Source: Chitinophaga sedimenti (lineage in GTDB: Bacteria; Bacteroidota; Bacteroidia; Chitinophagales; Chitinophagaceae). From it: DNA of 64,000 bases. The notes beneath the pieces were generated by a model. That model was given only the letters and a program-made list of their open reading frames with translations. It had not been told where the DNA came from and made no database searches. The DNA lies in assembly GCF_023156195.1 (NCBI RefSeq), contig NZ_JAKUKA010000001.1, positions 3,720,001 to 3,784,000 of the forward strand, read 5' to 3'. Positions within the stretch are counted from its first letter, which is position 1. Every line of letters begins with the position of its first letter. Made by a program: the position numbers and the translations under genes. Below are positions 49,358 through 60,672 of the stretch, piece after piece.

Positions 49358-52300
49358 TTAAAATGTAACATTTACGCCGAATGCATACGTCCTGGTAGTG
49401 GGATATGCGTTTAACTCAATACCTGATTCGAGCGGACTGCCGGGCAACTCCGGACTGAAGCCGCTGAAACGTTTCAGGGTAAACAAATTCTGCGAGGTGA
49501 GGTAAAAACAGGTTGCTCATACGCATGCGTTCCAGCGTGGCTTTCGGCAACGTGTAACCGATGGTCAGGTTATTCAACCTGAAAAAACTACCGGACTCCA
49601 CGAAGTAATCCGATGCGGGCGTATTGCCTTCTATCAGCCGCGGATCACTGTTGGAAGGCCTGTCGGCCCGCCAGCGATGATCAGCGTAATCGGATTCAAT
49701 ATTATCCGTTACCTGGTAGCGGAACGCTTTTTTACCATTGTACACCTTGTTGCCGGCATTACCGTAGAAGTCTGCCGAAAAATCCCAGCTCTGATAATTA
49801 AACCCAAGATTAATACCATAATACATTTTAGGCTGGTAAGAACCTACGAAATACTTATCTGCCGAAGTGATCGAGCCATCACCATCTTTATCCCTGTACT
49901 TGAGATCACCGGGCTGGGCGTTCGGCTGTATCACTATGCCATCTTTATTCTTGTAGTTATCTATTTCTTCCTGGGTCTGGAAGATGCCATCGGTGCGGTA
50001 TACGTAGAAGCTGCCGATCGGCTCACCATTATCAGTAAGGGTGGTAGACCCCTGCTGTCCTACACCACCGCGTGGCAGCGGCTGGCCGGCATTAAGCCCC
50101 GTTACTTTATTCTTATTAAAGGTGATATTACCGCCGATCGTATAACTCACATCTTCGCTGATATTATCTTTCCACTGCGCGGTAAACTCCCAGCCTTTGT
50201 TGGTAAAGGAGCCTGCATTCGTTACATACTCATTATCAGGATCACCGAGAATGCCGGGCAGTTTTACGAGCACCAGCGCATCGATGGTACGTTTGTCGTA
50301 GTAGTTGATCTCACCGGTGAGGCGGCGGCCCAGGGTGGAGAACTCCAGCCCGAAGTCATATTCTTCGGTAGTTTCCCAACGCAGGTTGGCGTTTTTAATA
50401 TCACTGATGGCGGAACCGAGTACGAGACCATTGTCGAACACATATGGTACACCGGTATTGGCGGTAACGATGTAGGAATTGGACGCAATATTATCGTTAC
50501 CAATACGGCCCCAGCTGGCGCGGAGTTTCAGGAAGTCGAACGCGCCTTTATCTTTCATAAAAGATTCTTCGGACAACACCCAGCCCAAACCTGCGGCCGG
50601 GAACCAGCCTACGCGGTTATTCTCCGGGAACCGCGAAGATGCATCGCGGCGGATGGAAGCAGATACTAAATATCTGTCCGCAAAAGCATAATTAACACGC
50701 CCTAACACCGACGCACGCGCATATTTGTCACCGCCACCGTTATTGGTGGAAGTATTGGGATCGCCGGTGACGAGGTACCACTGATCGCGCGTGGGCGGTA
50801 CGCCCCGACGCACCCCTTCTACATAATCGCTGCTGTATTTCTGGGCCGTATAGCCGCCCAGCAGTGTAAGGCGATGCTTGCCGAACAACTCCTCATATGT
50901 GGCCGTATTATCCCACAACCAGTTTGTCACATTCTCCTTTCGCCCGGTGAGGGTGCTGAGGTCGTTGCGCTGGTTACCACCGGTTTCTATAAAAGTGACG
51001 GCATCATTCAGATAAGCATAATTATACACGCGCCGGGTGTAAAAGCTCTGGTCTACACTAAAGGCAGAGCGCAGCTTCAGCGATTTGATCGGCGAGTATT
51101 CCAGGTAAGCCGTACCCTGCAAACGTGTTTCGGCGGCGCGGTTATTCACCTTATCAATATTAAGAATGGGATTACCCACATTGCCAAACGCGGAGGTGTT
51201 ACCATACTTGCCATCTACCTTACCAGGCACCACCGGTGCGGCGCGATAGGCGTTGTTGAAGATGGCGCCGTTATCAATGGTATCGGAGTTGGCGCGCATA
51301 AAGGAAAACTGCGTACCAAATTTCAATTCTTTAGTAAGATTGAATTCGTTATTCGAGCGGATCGAAAAGCGGTCGTATTTGTTGCCGATCACGATACCTT
51401 CATCGTAGAGGTAGCCGACGTTGAAGTAGTAAGTCATTTTTTCACTGCCGCCGCCCACGCTGATGTTGTGACTATGTTGCAGCGCATTGCGGAGCACCTC
51501 ATCAAACCAATCTGTGTTGGTATTGCCGGAGGGAATAACCGTACCGGGCGACACCTCTGTTAAAAAGCCGGTGTACTGCGACCTGTTCGCCATCTTCACC
51601 AGGTTGGACGCCTGGCGGAAACCTATGTTGCCCGCGTAACTCACTTCCATTTTACCCGAGCGGCCTTTCTTCGTAGTGATAATAATTACGCCATTGGCAG
51701 CGCGCACCCCGTAAATAGCGGAGGCGGCCGCATCCTTCAGTACATCCATCGATACGATATCGCTGGTACTGATGTTGCGGATATCGCTGGTAAAAACGCC
51801 ATCTACCACGTACAGCGGTTCCGCGCCTGCGAGCATACTTCCCGTACCGCGTATGCGTACCAACGGTTGCGAACCGGGGCCGCCATAGTTGATGATTTGC
51901 ACACCAGCCAACTTACCTTGTGCTCCCTGCGTGGCCGTCAACACAGGTTGTTTAGCCAGTTCCTTCCCCTGGATATTGGCTACGGAGCCCGTCAGGTCTT
52001 TTTACGCTGGGTGCCATAGCCCACGACAACTACCTGTTCCAGCTGACTGGAAGATACTTTGAGCGTAACATTGATTTCGGTTTGTGTGCCTACGGCGATC
52101 TCCTGCGGATCGTAGCCGAGATAAGTGATGGCGAGAACGGCCGTGCTGCCCGGAACGGTCAGCGTATACGTGCCATCTGCCCCGGTGACTGTGCCGGTGT
52201 TGGTGTCTTTAACCCTTACGGTAACGCCTACCAGCGGCGTGCCGTCCGTGTCCACCACACGGCCTTTCACAGGTACGGACTGCGCCGTACCGACTACTGA

Positions 52301-52366
52301 AAGGTGTAGCAACAGCAATAGCAGCAGGGTACAAACGGAGTGTTTTGTTGTAACATTGAAGTGCAT
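49358..52366 (-). CDS. SusC-family TonB-dependent transporter (locus 3), two frameshifts
   Basis: About 1000 residues. A signal peptide, then directly the regulatory-like domain (VKGRVVDTDGTPLVGVTVRV), VVVVGYGTQRKK, the plug (VRIRGTGSMLAGAEPLYVVD, DVLKDAAASAIYGVRAANGV) and the barrel ending TYAFGVNVTF. Unlike the other two SusC proteins it has no STN domain, which fits control by a cytoplasmic regulator (the LacI at 60673) rather than FecR/sigma. Breaks: the T tract 51999-52003 (coding A5; restores RKKDLTGSVANIQGKEL) and 49504-49508 (restores NLFFYLTSQNLFTLKRF and the C-terminus at 49358). Confidence 0.9.
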
Positions 52367-52589
52367 AACGATCGATTTATCGCGTTTAAAGAAAAAACTG
52401 CGTAGTAGGGGTATGGGGAAATATAAGACGTGAAGCGCGCGGAACGGATGCGCAGCAGTGTTCTATTGCCGGTCTTTCTTCGGGTAAATTGGAGTCATTT
52501 GTTTTTGGGTACTGCCGTTTTTCGTCCGTGGTATTACATGGTTTCTTATAAACTGAAGTTACAGAATTATCGCCGAATGACGAAAGAAA

Positions 52590-52614
52590 GGCCGGAACAA
52601 CAGCTGTTCCGGCC
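52590..52614 (-). terminator. Rho-independent terminator after the GH20 gene
   Basis: GGCCGGAACA and TGTTCCGGCC form a perfect 10-bp stem; on the minus strand TTTCTTTC follows. It separates the GH20 transcript from susC. Confidence 0.8.
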
Positions 52615-52640
52615 CTTAAACAAGTAATATCAGCAAGTTT

Positions 52641-54902
52641 TTATCGGAATAAAACTTCATTCGGCACGGCTTGTTTCGGTACACCCGGACCCTCATACAA
52701 TACTTTCAGGTATTCGGCCTGGTAAGTATCATAATAGTAGATAATGAAAGGATGATAACCCGCTTTGAGGGCTACCTGTCCGTACGCCTCCTGTTGCGGG
52801 TGCGTGCCTTCATTGTCGACGATCAATTTATCGCCGATGAACATCGCGCTGCCATCGCTGGATTGCAGGTAGAAAGTATATACACCATCTTTCGCGGCAT
52901 AAAAATGCCCTTCGAAACTTACACCAAAGCTATTATCCTTAAACTGGTCGGGCAGCTCGAAATGGGTTACCCAGCCCTGCCTGAGGGCAGCGGCGGTTTT
53001 AAGCGCCTTTATGCTGTTCGCGTCTTCGTAATATTTGTAGAACATGCCCTGTATCACCACTTCGGGCTTTACACCGGCCAGCAGGGGCTGTTTACTCACG
53101 CGGATGGTTTTCACCTGGCTGAGGCGGCCATCGGGCAGTATTTCACGGGCATTCACTACGGCGTCGCGGGTAAAGGAAAGGCCATTTTTATACAGCAACG
53201 AACGTTTATCCGGCTCCGTGAGATCGGTGGTATAACGGATCTCCCCGTCTTTATGCGGCGCCTGCAGGTTGATCCGGATGGAATCGGTAAATACGTAGTT
53301 GGACAATTTGCTCACCACATCGGGTTTGCGGTAGTTAATGTTGTTTTTGTCGAGCCAGGGATAATAAGCGGACATACGGCTGGTGAAGTCGCCAAAGTCT
53401 TTCTGAGCGGGGACCGTCCACGCATTTTCGGCCAGTGCGAACAGGCGGGGGAACGTGCGGTACTGGATATCGGCCAGTGTTTGGGTTTGCTCTGTCCACA
53501 GGTTAGCCTGCAAGCCGAGCACCATGCTTTTCTGGTAATCGTTAAAGTCGCTGAGGCTATTATCGAAGTTGTAAAGATCTTCGAGATACAGGCGGGTGCC
53601 AAAACCTATCGGCTCAAAACCTTTGCCCTGGGGATAGTCGAAATACGACAGGTTTTTCGGGGAGATGATCACCTTATGCCCTTCCGAAGCCGACTGCATC
53701 GCGGGCTTCAGTCCGCGCCAGGCCATCACCGTGGCGTCGGGACTTAATCCGCCTTCCCGGATCTCGTCCCAGCCGATCAGCTTTTTATTTTTTGCCTGCA
53801 ACATCTTTTCTATCCTTTTGATAAAGTAAGATTGCAGATCGTGTTCGTTGTGCAACCCCTCGTCCTTGATACGCTGCTGGCATTTGGGACATACGGCCCA
53901 CTTGTCTTTCGGCGCCTCATCTCCGCCAATATGGATATACGGCGCGGGAAACAGCCCTGCTACTTCCGTCAGCACATCATCAATAAACTGGAAAGATTTT
54001 TCATTACCCGCGCAATAGATGTACTCGCGGAACTTGGGGCCTCCACCGGTAGGCAGCACTTTCGGAAAACCGTCGAAACAGGCCAGTTCAGGATAAGGCA
54101 CCATGGCAGACAATGCATGCGCCGGCATCTCAATTTCCGGGATCACCGTAATGTACCGCTCGGCCGCATAAGCCACGATCTCTTTCACATCGGCCTGGGT
54201 ATAAAAACCGCCATACTTCGCGGGCTCTCCTTCCCTGGAAGGCTCCTGGTTGCGCCAGGCCGTACCGAGCCTGTCTGGCCGGAAACCACCCACGGAAGTC
54301 AGTTTCGGATATTTCTTTATTTCGATCCTCCAGCCCTCATCATCAACGAGGTGCCAGTGGAAAGTGTTCATTTTCAATAAGGCCAGGTAGTCGATGTACT
54401 GCTTCACCACTTCCTTCGGGAAATAGTGGCGCGATACATCGAGCATAAACCCGCGCCATTCGAACTGCGGACGGTCGTAGATGGCTACGCCGCGCAGACT
54501 GTTGCCTTCGGCAATGGCGAGTTGACGCAGCGACTGTATACCGTGAAATAAACCCGCGGGTTTGGCAGCTAAGAGGCTTACACCATCGGCACCCACGTTC
54601 AGGGTGTACCCTTCTTCCCCCAAAGAGTCCACCGGTTCCAGGGCCAGTGTAATAGCACCTTTGGCGGCAGTGGCCGCAACGGGAACGGCTTTGCCGGTTT
54701 CCTGCTTCAGGATGTTAGACAGGTAGGCGGACAGGTTTTTCAAATCGGGTGAGGCGGTGGCTGGCACCACGATAGTGGCTGCGCCCAGGTTAAAGTTGCC
54801 GGCCGACGGCTTTACGGACAACGGTTTCGGGATAATCGATTGCGCGGCCGCAGACTGTGCAACGGTGGCAGCGACCAGCAATCCCAATAGGTTTTTCTTC
54901 AT
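52641..54902 (-). CDS. GH20 beta-N-acetylhexosaminidase with PA14 domain
   Basis: 753 residues, intact. Signal peptide (LLGLLVAATVAQSAAAQ). A GH20b-like N-terminal domain (IIPKPLSVKPSAGNFNL), then the TIM barrel with RGFMLDVSRHYFPKEVVKQY, TFHWHLVDDEGWRIEIKKYP, VIPEIEMPAHALSAM and the catalytic pair in HIGGDEAPKDKWAVC, whose Asp-Glu positions the substrate acetamido group and donates a proton. The C-terminus has a chitobiase-like domain (IRYTTDLTEPDKRSLLYKNG) and a PA14 domain (GVYTFYLQSSDGSAMFIGDK). It removes terminal beta-GlcNAc or GalNAc from chito-oligosaccharides, N-glycans or mucin-type chains. Confidence 0.93.
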   Translation of the reverse strand: MKKNLLGLLVAATVAQSAAAQSIIPKPLSVKPSAGNFNLGAATIVVPATASPDLKNLSAYLSNILKQETGKAVPVAATAAKGAITLALEPVDSLGEEGYTLNVGADGVSLLAAKPAGLFHGIQSLRQLAIAEGNSLRGVAIYDRPQFEWRGFMLDVSRHYFPKEVVKQYIDYLALLKMNTFHWHLVDDEGWRIEIKKYPKLTSVGGFRPDRLGTAWRNQEPSREGEPAKYGGFYTQADVKEIVAYAAERYITVIPEIEMPAHALSAMVPYPELACFDGFPKVLPTGGGPKFREYIYCAGNEKSFQFIDDVLTEVAGLFPAPYIHIGGDEAPKDKWAVCPKCQQRIKDEGLHNEHDLQSYFIKRIEKMLQAKNKKLIGWDEIREGGLSPDATVMAWRGLKPAMQSASEGHKVIISPKNLSYFDYPQGKGFEPIGFGTRLYLEDLYNFDNSLSDFNDYQKSMVLGLQANLWTEQTQTLADIQYRTFPRLFALAENAWTVPAQKDFGDFTSRMSAYYPWLDKNNINYRKPDVVSKLSNYVFTDSIRINLQAPHKDGEIRYTTDLTEPDKRSLLYKNGLSFTRDAVVNAREILPDGRLSQVKTIRVSKQPLLAGVKPEVVIQGMFYKYYEDANSIKALKTAAALRQGWVTHFELPDQFKDNSFGVSFEGHFYAAKDGVYTFYLQSSDGSAMFIGDKLIVDNEGTHPQQEAYGQVALKAGYHPFIIYYYDTYQAEYLKVLYEGPGVPKQAVPNEVLFR

Positions 54903-54941
54903 ATAGCTAAAGTATAAAATATTTTCATCATATTAATAAAA

Positions 54942-54989
54942 GAAAAGACGCCTGTCCGGGCAGCCGCTATCGGCTTGGGGGCAGGCGTC
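54942..54989 (-). terminator. Rho-independent terminator after the first fucosidase gene
   Basis: GACGCCTG and CAGGCGTC form the outer stem, AGCCG-CTAT-CGGCT the inner; on the minus strand CTTTTCTTTTA follows. Confidence 0.8.
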
Positions 54990-55008
54990 GTATGTAAGTG
55001 GTTCAATA

Positions 55009-56373
55009 CTAATCTTGTAAAATCAACTCGATCACGGGCACCTCCGGGTTCGGTTTCAACACCGGCAGGCTGAGACTTACATCTTTAGACACATCCTGGT
55101 CCGTCCAGCGGTTAGAGGGCGTACCCATTTTAATCTCGGAGCCATCATGCAGGAACTGCGCATACTTTATTTTGCCCTTGTACCCGGGCAGGATAAAACT
55201 TTGCAGCGGATAATCGAGCAAATGCACGTACAGGCGTTTGGTGGTAGGATTGTACGTGAGCAGGGTATTATCTGGCCGTTTAAAAGTTTCCGGCGCCTGC
55301 GTACAACCATAAATCGCACGGCTGTTAAACTTCATCCAATCCCCCATCGACTTCAGCGATTGCTGCGCACGTTCATCGAACATGCCGCGGGCAGTTGGCC
55401 CCACGTTCAATAACAGGTTACCACCTTTACTCACCGATTCTGCCAGCAGTACGATCAGCTGTTTGGCGTCTTTCCAGGTTGTTTCATCGCGATAATAACC
55501 CCAGCTGCCGGAAAAGGTCTGGCAGGTTTCCCAGGCAATACGTTTGCCATTCAGCGTAGGCCAGCCCGGCACCTTTACCTGTTCGGGTGTCTGGAAATCC
55601 CGGGCATCATCGTACTCCTTCAGATCGAGGCGATCGTTTACCAGTATCTGGGGCTGCAGTTTGCGCACCATTTTAATAAGGTCAACGGAGTTCCAGTCTT
55701 CATGCCCTTTACCGTTTTTACCGGGGAAAGAGAAGTCCAGCCACAGGATGTCGATCTTACCATAGTTGCTCATCAGCTCGCGCACCTGGTTATGCAGGTA
55801 GGTGCGGTATTTAGCCATATCTTTCCCCTGGTTGAGGCGGTCGTATTCGGCATCATCCTTCGCCCGTTGCGGGTGATTACGGTCAATGGTGTAATCCGGG
55901 TGATGCCAGTCGATCAACGAATAATAGAAGCCCACCTTTAACCCTTCCGCGCGGAAAGCGTCCGGTATTCCTTAACAAGGTCGCGTTTGGCAGCTGTTTT
56001 CGTAGCCTTATAATCCGTGAACTTAGAGTCGAACAGGCAGAAACCTTCATGGTGTTTAGTGGTGAGCACCGCATATTTCATCCCGGCAGCCTTTGCCATC
56101 TTCGCCCATTCCCCTGGGGTCGTAAAGATCGGGATTGAAATTATCGAAGTACTTCTGGTAATCGGCATCGGTAATCATCTCGCGGTTTTTGATCCACTCG
56201 TGGCGGGCGGGCAGGGCATATAAACCCCAGTGAATGAACATACCGAAGCGGTCGTTGGTCCACCAGGCCATGCGTTTTTCCTTTTGCTCGGGTGTTTCGG
56301 AGAAGAGCTTTTTCTCCTGGGCGGAAGCTGCTGTACTAACGAGCAGCAGCAGCCATACATAGATCCGTTTCAT
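55009..56373 (-). CDS. GH29 alpha-L-fucosidase A, two frameshifts
   Basis: About 455 residues from [19 protein letters not shown] (signal peptide). GH29 motifs: [55 protein letters not shown], the nucleophile region [12 protein letters not shown], and [12 protein letters not shown]. The enzyme retains configuration and releases alpha-linked L-fucose. Breaks: the C tract 56111-56114, which is one base too long and is the only clear insertion in the window (repair gives [14 protein letters not shown]), and CC at 55962-55963, one short (repair gives [17 protein letters not shown]). A second GH29 enzyme lies at 58691; their specificities may differ in linkage. Confidence 0.88.
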
Positions 56374-56488
56374 AACGTGCAGTTTGGGTTTAAGGTTGAT
56401 AACGCAAATTAGCAATCGGTTGCATTAAAGACTCATGCTATTTTACCGGTCATTAGCGGTATTTGAGCAATAAAGCGGTCAGTCGGAT

Positions 56489-56532
56489 GGTTCAGTGATG
56501 GTTGGGTGATGGTTCAGTGACGGTTCGGTACT
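56489..56532. repeat. Four 11-bp tandem units upstream of fucosidase A
   Basis: GGTTCAGTGAT, GGTTGGGTGAT, GGTTCAGTGAC, GGTTCGGTACT in exact 11-bp register, preceded by a degenerate 12-nt unit. It shares the 11-bp period and the word GGTTCA with the array at 34935. It lies between the stop of the clan GH-D-like gene and the fucosidase A start, where a terminator or promoter would be expected. Confidence 0.75.
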
Positions 56533-58635
56533 ACTCCAAGACGAGCCATGTATACCCTTGCGCAGGCAGGGTCACCTTTACCCGCACGCCATAATCACGG
56601 TCTGTAACATAGGTTTGGGGCTTACCCTCCCGTTCGCGGATCGCCACTGTTTTATGCAGACCGGTATAGTAAACGGGGAGTGTAATCTCCCGCGTAATCG
56701 TCTCTCTTAAAGGATTGTACAACATCGCCAGTCCCTTCTGCTCACCATCCGGCTGCACGTGAAGGATACCATCCCAGTCGCGGCCGTCGGCGCGGCGAAG
56801 GTGGATGATGTCTGCATTCAGGACGGGCCGGTACTTTTTATACCAGTTGATGACTTGCCGGACGAGCAGCTTCGTACTATCCGTATCGTACAGGCGGGGA
56901 CCGCGGTAACAGGCCTGGATGCCGGCGCCATAGTACTGCATCATTAGTTTTTCATACATATCGCGGTGTTCATGCAAGGGTTCGATCGTAGCGGCTGCTC
57001 CCCCCCCTGGTACTGCGACAGGGGTACAAAACCCCAGCCCATGGCCGGCGTCTTTTCCCAGGTACCGTCATAAATGTTCTGGCGGTTAAGGATCAACTGT
57101 TCGGCGCGCGGTAAAGAGAAATTCACTTCGCGATAGCCGAGCGCGATCTTATGCGTCCCATCGAGGAAGTACCAGTCCGGCGCGTTAATATACACGCCAG
57201 CTTCGCTGATGCGGCGATAAAAAGCCTTTTGCAACTCCATCTGGGCCCACTGCGAATCATCCAGACCGCGATGGCCGGGGTGTGTGGTGGATGCACAAAT
57301 ATCGCCGGGGTACGGACCATCGTTCTCAAAAATATCGAAGCCGGTAGTCTTAATAAAGTATTCGATCTTTTGCAGGTAAGCCATCCCCCATTTACTACCG
57401 AGGCAGGGCGCATGGCCGAAGAAAGCGCCGCCCGGCTTCCCGGTTTTGGGATCAATCACATCATCTTCATCGCTGATGCGGCGGCTCGAAAACAGGGAGT
57501 AGCCGCCCAGCAGGATCCCTTTCGCATGCGCATAATCCGCCAGCTGTTTAAACTTATTGATGTTCGCCGCAGCCGTATCTTCCATGTTCAGCCCGCTGCC
57601 AAAACTGAGGATCACGCCCTCGTAGCCCGTTGCCGCGCATTGATCTACAATACCCCTTACTTTTTCCGGATCGGTGCTGACCAGGTGCATGAAGATCGGG
57701 TTACGCGTAGTCCACGGTGCAATGGTGCGGTACAGGCGCCGTTGCGCCAAACCATTGCGCTCCCGGTCGTAGCTATCCAGCAGCAGTTCGTTGGTGCGTA
57801 TCGACGTAAAAACACTGTCGTTCGCCAAAGCGCGATGGATACCGCGGTCGGCGTATACCTCGAGCAGACAGGGCGTCGTCAGGTTGTAATTCACCTGCGA
57901 AGTATAAGTACTATCAGCGTTCCAGTGCGTGGTCTGGTCGCTGAGACTTGCCTTCATCGCATTGTTAAACGCATAATTACTTTCCACGTATAATTGATGC
58001 GGCACTTTCATTTGCTTCAGCCCGCCTACTACCGCGGACTCCTCTTCGGTTGCCGCCAGTATTTCGTTCACCACCTGGTTTACCATCAATGTTTTACCAC
58101 TGCGGTTTTCAATACTCAGCCACTTGCAAAGTGCGGGTATCCCGTCATACAATTCATAATGAACTTTAACCGTAATGCCCGCCAGCCCGGGATGCCGGTA
58201 AGTAAACTCCAGTTCGCGGCCTTTCGGCTGCTGCCTTGTTTTTACATAAGCGGTCAAAGGTTTTTCCAGGTGAGATACATATACAAAATCATCCGGGCCG
58301 CGCTGTAACTGACCAAGCCATTCGGGCAACAGGTAAGCCTTCTGGCGTTGGCCAGAGAGTCCGCCTACATTATAGGTGCGACCATCCAGCGTGACCCTGG
58401 CTTCGGGTTGTATGGCGCGGAGCAGCTGATCGCCGTTGCTGACGTTACGGTAGTCGGTACACGCCGCGTTGGGCTGCAGTACGAAACTGCGGCTCAACAG
58501 GCCGTTGGTGAGGGTGAGCTGCTGCCCGGTCACCTTCACCGTAGCTGTGTACCCACGATTATCGATCAGCCAGTCTTTACGCTGCGCAGTAACCGTCAGT
58601 GACAGCAACAGCAGGAAGGAAGTCAGTTGTTTCAT
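56531..58635 (-). CDS. Secreted glycoside hydrolase, clan GH-D (alpha-galactosidase)-like, frameshifted at a G8 tract
   Basis: About 702 residues. Signal peptide (LTSFLLLLSLTVTAQ), a large N-terminal beta domain (ATVKVTGQQLTLTNGLLSRS) as in GH36, then a TIM barrel (GYEGVILSFGSGLNMEDTAA, LADYAHAKGILLGGYSLFSS) with a GFDIFENDGPYPGDIC segment where an acidic catalytic residue is expected, and a C-terminal beta domain. The frames meet at a C8 tract, 57000-57007 (G8 in the gene). A ninth G restores YQGGGAAATIEPLHEHRDM. The assignment to an alpha-galactosidase-like family is by pattern only; it could belong to another retaining family. It sits between two fucosidase genes, so it is probably an exo-enzyme on a fucosylated glycan. 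Confidence 0.6.
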
Positions 58636-58647
58636 CGTACTAAATAT

Positions 58648-58680
58648 AAAAAACGCCCCCGATATTTGCTGTCGGGGGCG
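58648..58680 (-). terminator. Rho-independent terminator after fucosidase B
   Basis: CGCCCCCGA and TCGGGGGCG form a 9-bp stem; on the minus strand a run of Ts follows (A run at 58648-58653). Confidence 0.87.
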
Positions 58681-58690
58681 GTCGCTATCA

Positions 58691-60112
58691 TCAGGTCAAT
58701 GCATCTTTATATTGCTTCGAATTATCACCACCACTGGTTTCGATAATGATCACCGGAGGTGTTGCAAACAGTTTACCCGGCAATGTCAGCTGGTATTGAT
58801 CCTTCGCCACTTCCTTTACAGTCACCGGTTTGCCGCCCTCTTTAAAGTAGGCTTTCACGATCGTGGTTTTAGCCGGAACCTTTATTTTTAAGACACCGCT
58901 GACAGGCACATTAAAGACGATCGCGTTCACTTTGCTTTCTTTCCCCCTGCGCGTAAAGTAGCCCCAATCCTGCTTATCCCAGCCGGCATAGTCACAGCCT
59001 ACAATCGCGTCGCTGTTTTTGGCCATCCATTTACCAATATAATCAGCAATGTTGTGTTCCTCTTTACGGAACGTACCGTCGCCACCCGGACCAAAGTTCA
59101 GCAGGAAGTTACCGCCCATAGAAGTGGTGTGCACCAGCATCTCGAGCAGTTCAACCGGCGTTTTAACGTGACTGATGCTCCAGTCTTTATGATAGCCCCA
59201 TTGGTTCTCGGGCACTGTCATACACGCCTCCCAGTCCCACTGCGTCACCTTAAGTTCAGTAGCCGGTGGCAAACGGCGTTCGTAGCCGCTTTCATAGTCC
59301 CCCATTAACTTACCATTACTATCGCGGTGGCGTGCGCCCAGGTCATCGGCGCGCAGGCGGCTGTTGACCACTACACCGGGACGAATTTTCTTGAGCATCA
59401 TCTCCATTTCATAAGTCCATTTGCCATTCTTTTTGATGGAATTATCCCAGGTGCCGTCAAACCAGAAACCTTTGACTGTCGGGTAGTTCTCCGCCAGTTC
59501 GCGGAGCTGGTTCTCTTCGAACTTCAGCAGGCGCACCATGGCCATACTATCCGCTTCGGACTTAATATCGTAGCGCCAGTCGGGGTGATGCCAGTCTAGC
59601 ACGGAGTAATAAAAATTAACGTCGATGCCTTCGGCGTTATAAGCATCTACCAGCTCCTTTAAAATATCTTTCTTATAAGGTGTGTTGGCGATATTGAACT
59701 CAGTAAACTTACTCGGGAACAGGCAAAAACCTTCGTGGTGTTTGGTAGTGATGGTCATGTATTTCACACCCATTCCTTTCGCCATTTTCGCCCAGGCTTT
59801 CGCATTAAAACCTTTCGGGTTGAACTGGTACATAAGCGAATCCCAGGTAGTGGTGGGAATACGGGCGCTGGACTTCAGGAACTCGGCGGCATAGTTGTAT
59901 GTCTTACCGTTCCACACGCCACCCGGAATGGCATAGAGGCCCCAGTGGATGAATTGCCCAAACCGGTTGCTCCGCCACTTCTGCATGGCTTCATCGGTAC
60001 GTTTACCTTCATATTGGGCGCCATACTTCAGTGGAATGGGCGCGGCATTCTTTTGCGCGAAAACGGTTTGCGCCAGCAATAAGCAGGCGATCAAAAAGCT
60101 GTTTTTGAACAT
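58691..60112 (-). CDS. GH29 alpha-L-fucosidase B
   Basis: 473 residues, intact. Signal peptide (FLIACLLLAQTVFAQ). Motifs: [54 protein letters not shown], the nucleophile region VKGFWFDGTWDN, and ENQWGYHKDWSISHVKTP with GGNFLLNFGPGGDG. A C-terminal beta-sandwich follows. It is the promoter-proximal gene of the minus-strand catabolic cluster, divergent from the LacI gene across 560 bp, so it is the likeliest direct target of that regulator. It shares the overall plan of fucosidase A but differs in sequence through most of its length, consistent with distinct linkage preferences. Confidence 0.92.
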   Translation of the reverse strand: MFKNSFLIACLLLAQTVFAQKNAAPIPLKYGAQYEGKRTDEAMQKWRSNRFGQFIHWGLYAIPGGVWNGKTYNYAAEFLKSSARIPTTTWDSLMYQFNPKGFNAKAWAKMAKGMGVKYMTITTKHHEGFCLFPSKFTEFNIANTPYKKDILKELVDAYNAEGIDVNFYYSVLDWHHPDWRYDIKSEADSMAMVRLLKFEENQLRELAENYPTVKGFWFDGTWDNSIKKNGKWTYEMEMMLKKIRPGVVVNSRLRADDLGARHRDSNGKLMGDYESGYERRLPPATELKVTQWDWEACMTVPENQWGYHKDWSISHVKTPVELLEMLVHTTSMGGNFLLNFGPGGDGTFRKEEHNIADYIGKWMAKNSDAIVGCDYAGWDKQDWGYFTRRGKESKVNAIVFNVPVSGVLKIKVPAKTTIVKAYFKEGGKPVTVKEVAKDQYQLTLPGKLFATPPVIIIETSGGDNSKQYKDALT

Positions 60113-60672
60113 TTCGTAATTATTTATTGTGTTTCGTTAAGCCGCTGTGCGGCGCAATGGTATGCTAATAATAGATCACGCGAACAAAATACATCAATGC
60201 GTTCAAATAAGTGGCCATACTGGATGAGCGGTGCAGTGTAACATAGATCAAAAAGTACCCGGCGTAAATAGAATGAAGCCACCGCCTGGACAAGCAGCTG
60301 CGATTGATGTGACTACTCTTATGTGAACCTTTTACATACGGATTTGCCGTATCAATAACTTTAACTGATGCAAGATACAGGTGTTTGCATCACTGCTACA
60401 ATAGCCATGCACGTATTGCGTGGGCAGACCGTTGGAAACACGCGACTACATCGATATACCAAATTTTTCCGCCGGGATAATTCCCGTTAAAAAAACATCG
60501 GAAAGGGTTAATATCTGATACAAAACAATAAAAAAGTGATAGTCAATACTATTTAAAAGCAGGATCAAGCAGGGGCGTGCTGCTAACGCTTTAGCGGAAG
60601 CAGGAAAAAAGTTTAGGAACACTGCGAAATTGATACTATTTTGGTAACTCACTTCTTACAATATTGTGATCT
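60113..60672. other. 560-bp divergent regulatory region (fucosidase B / lacI)
   Basis: No gene is seen. Small inverted repeats include ATAGT-CAAT-ACTAT at 60539-60552, a possible LacI-family operator, but no site is convincing. Promoters for both directions should lie here; no exact TTG/TAnnTTTG pair was found. Confidence 0.35.
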
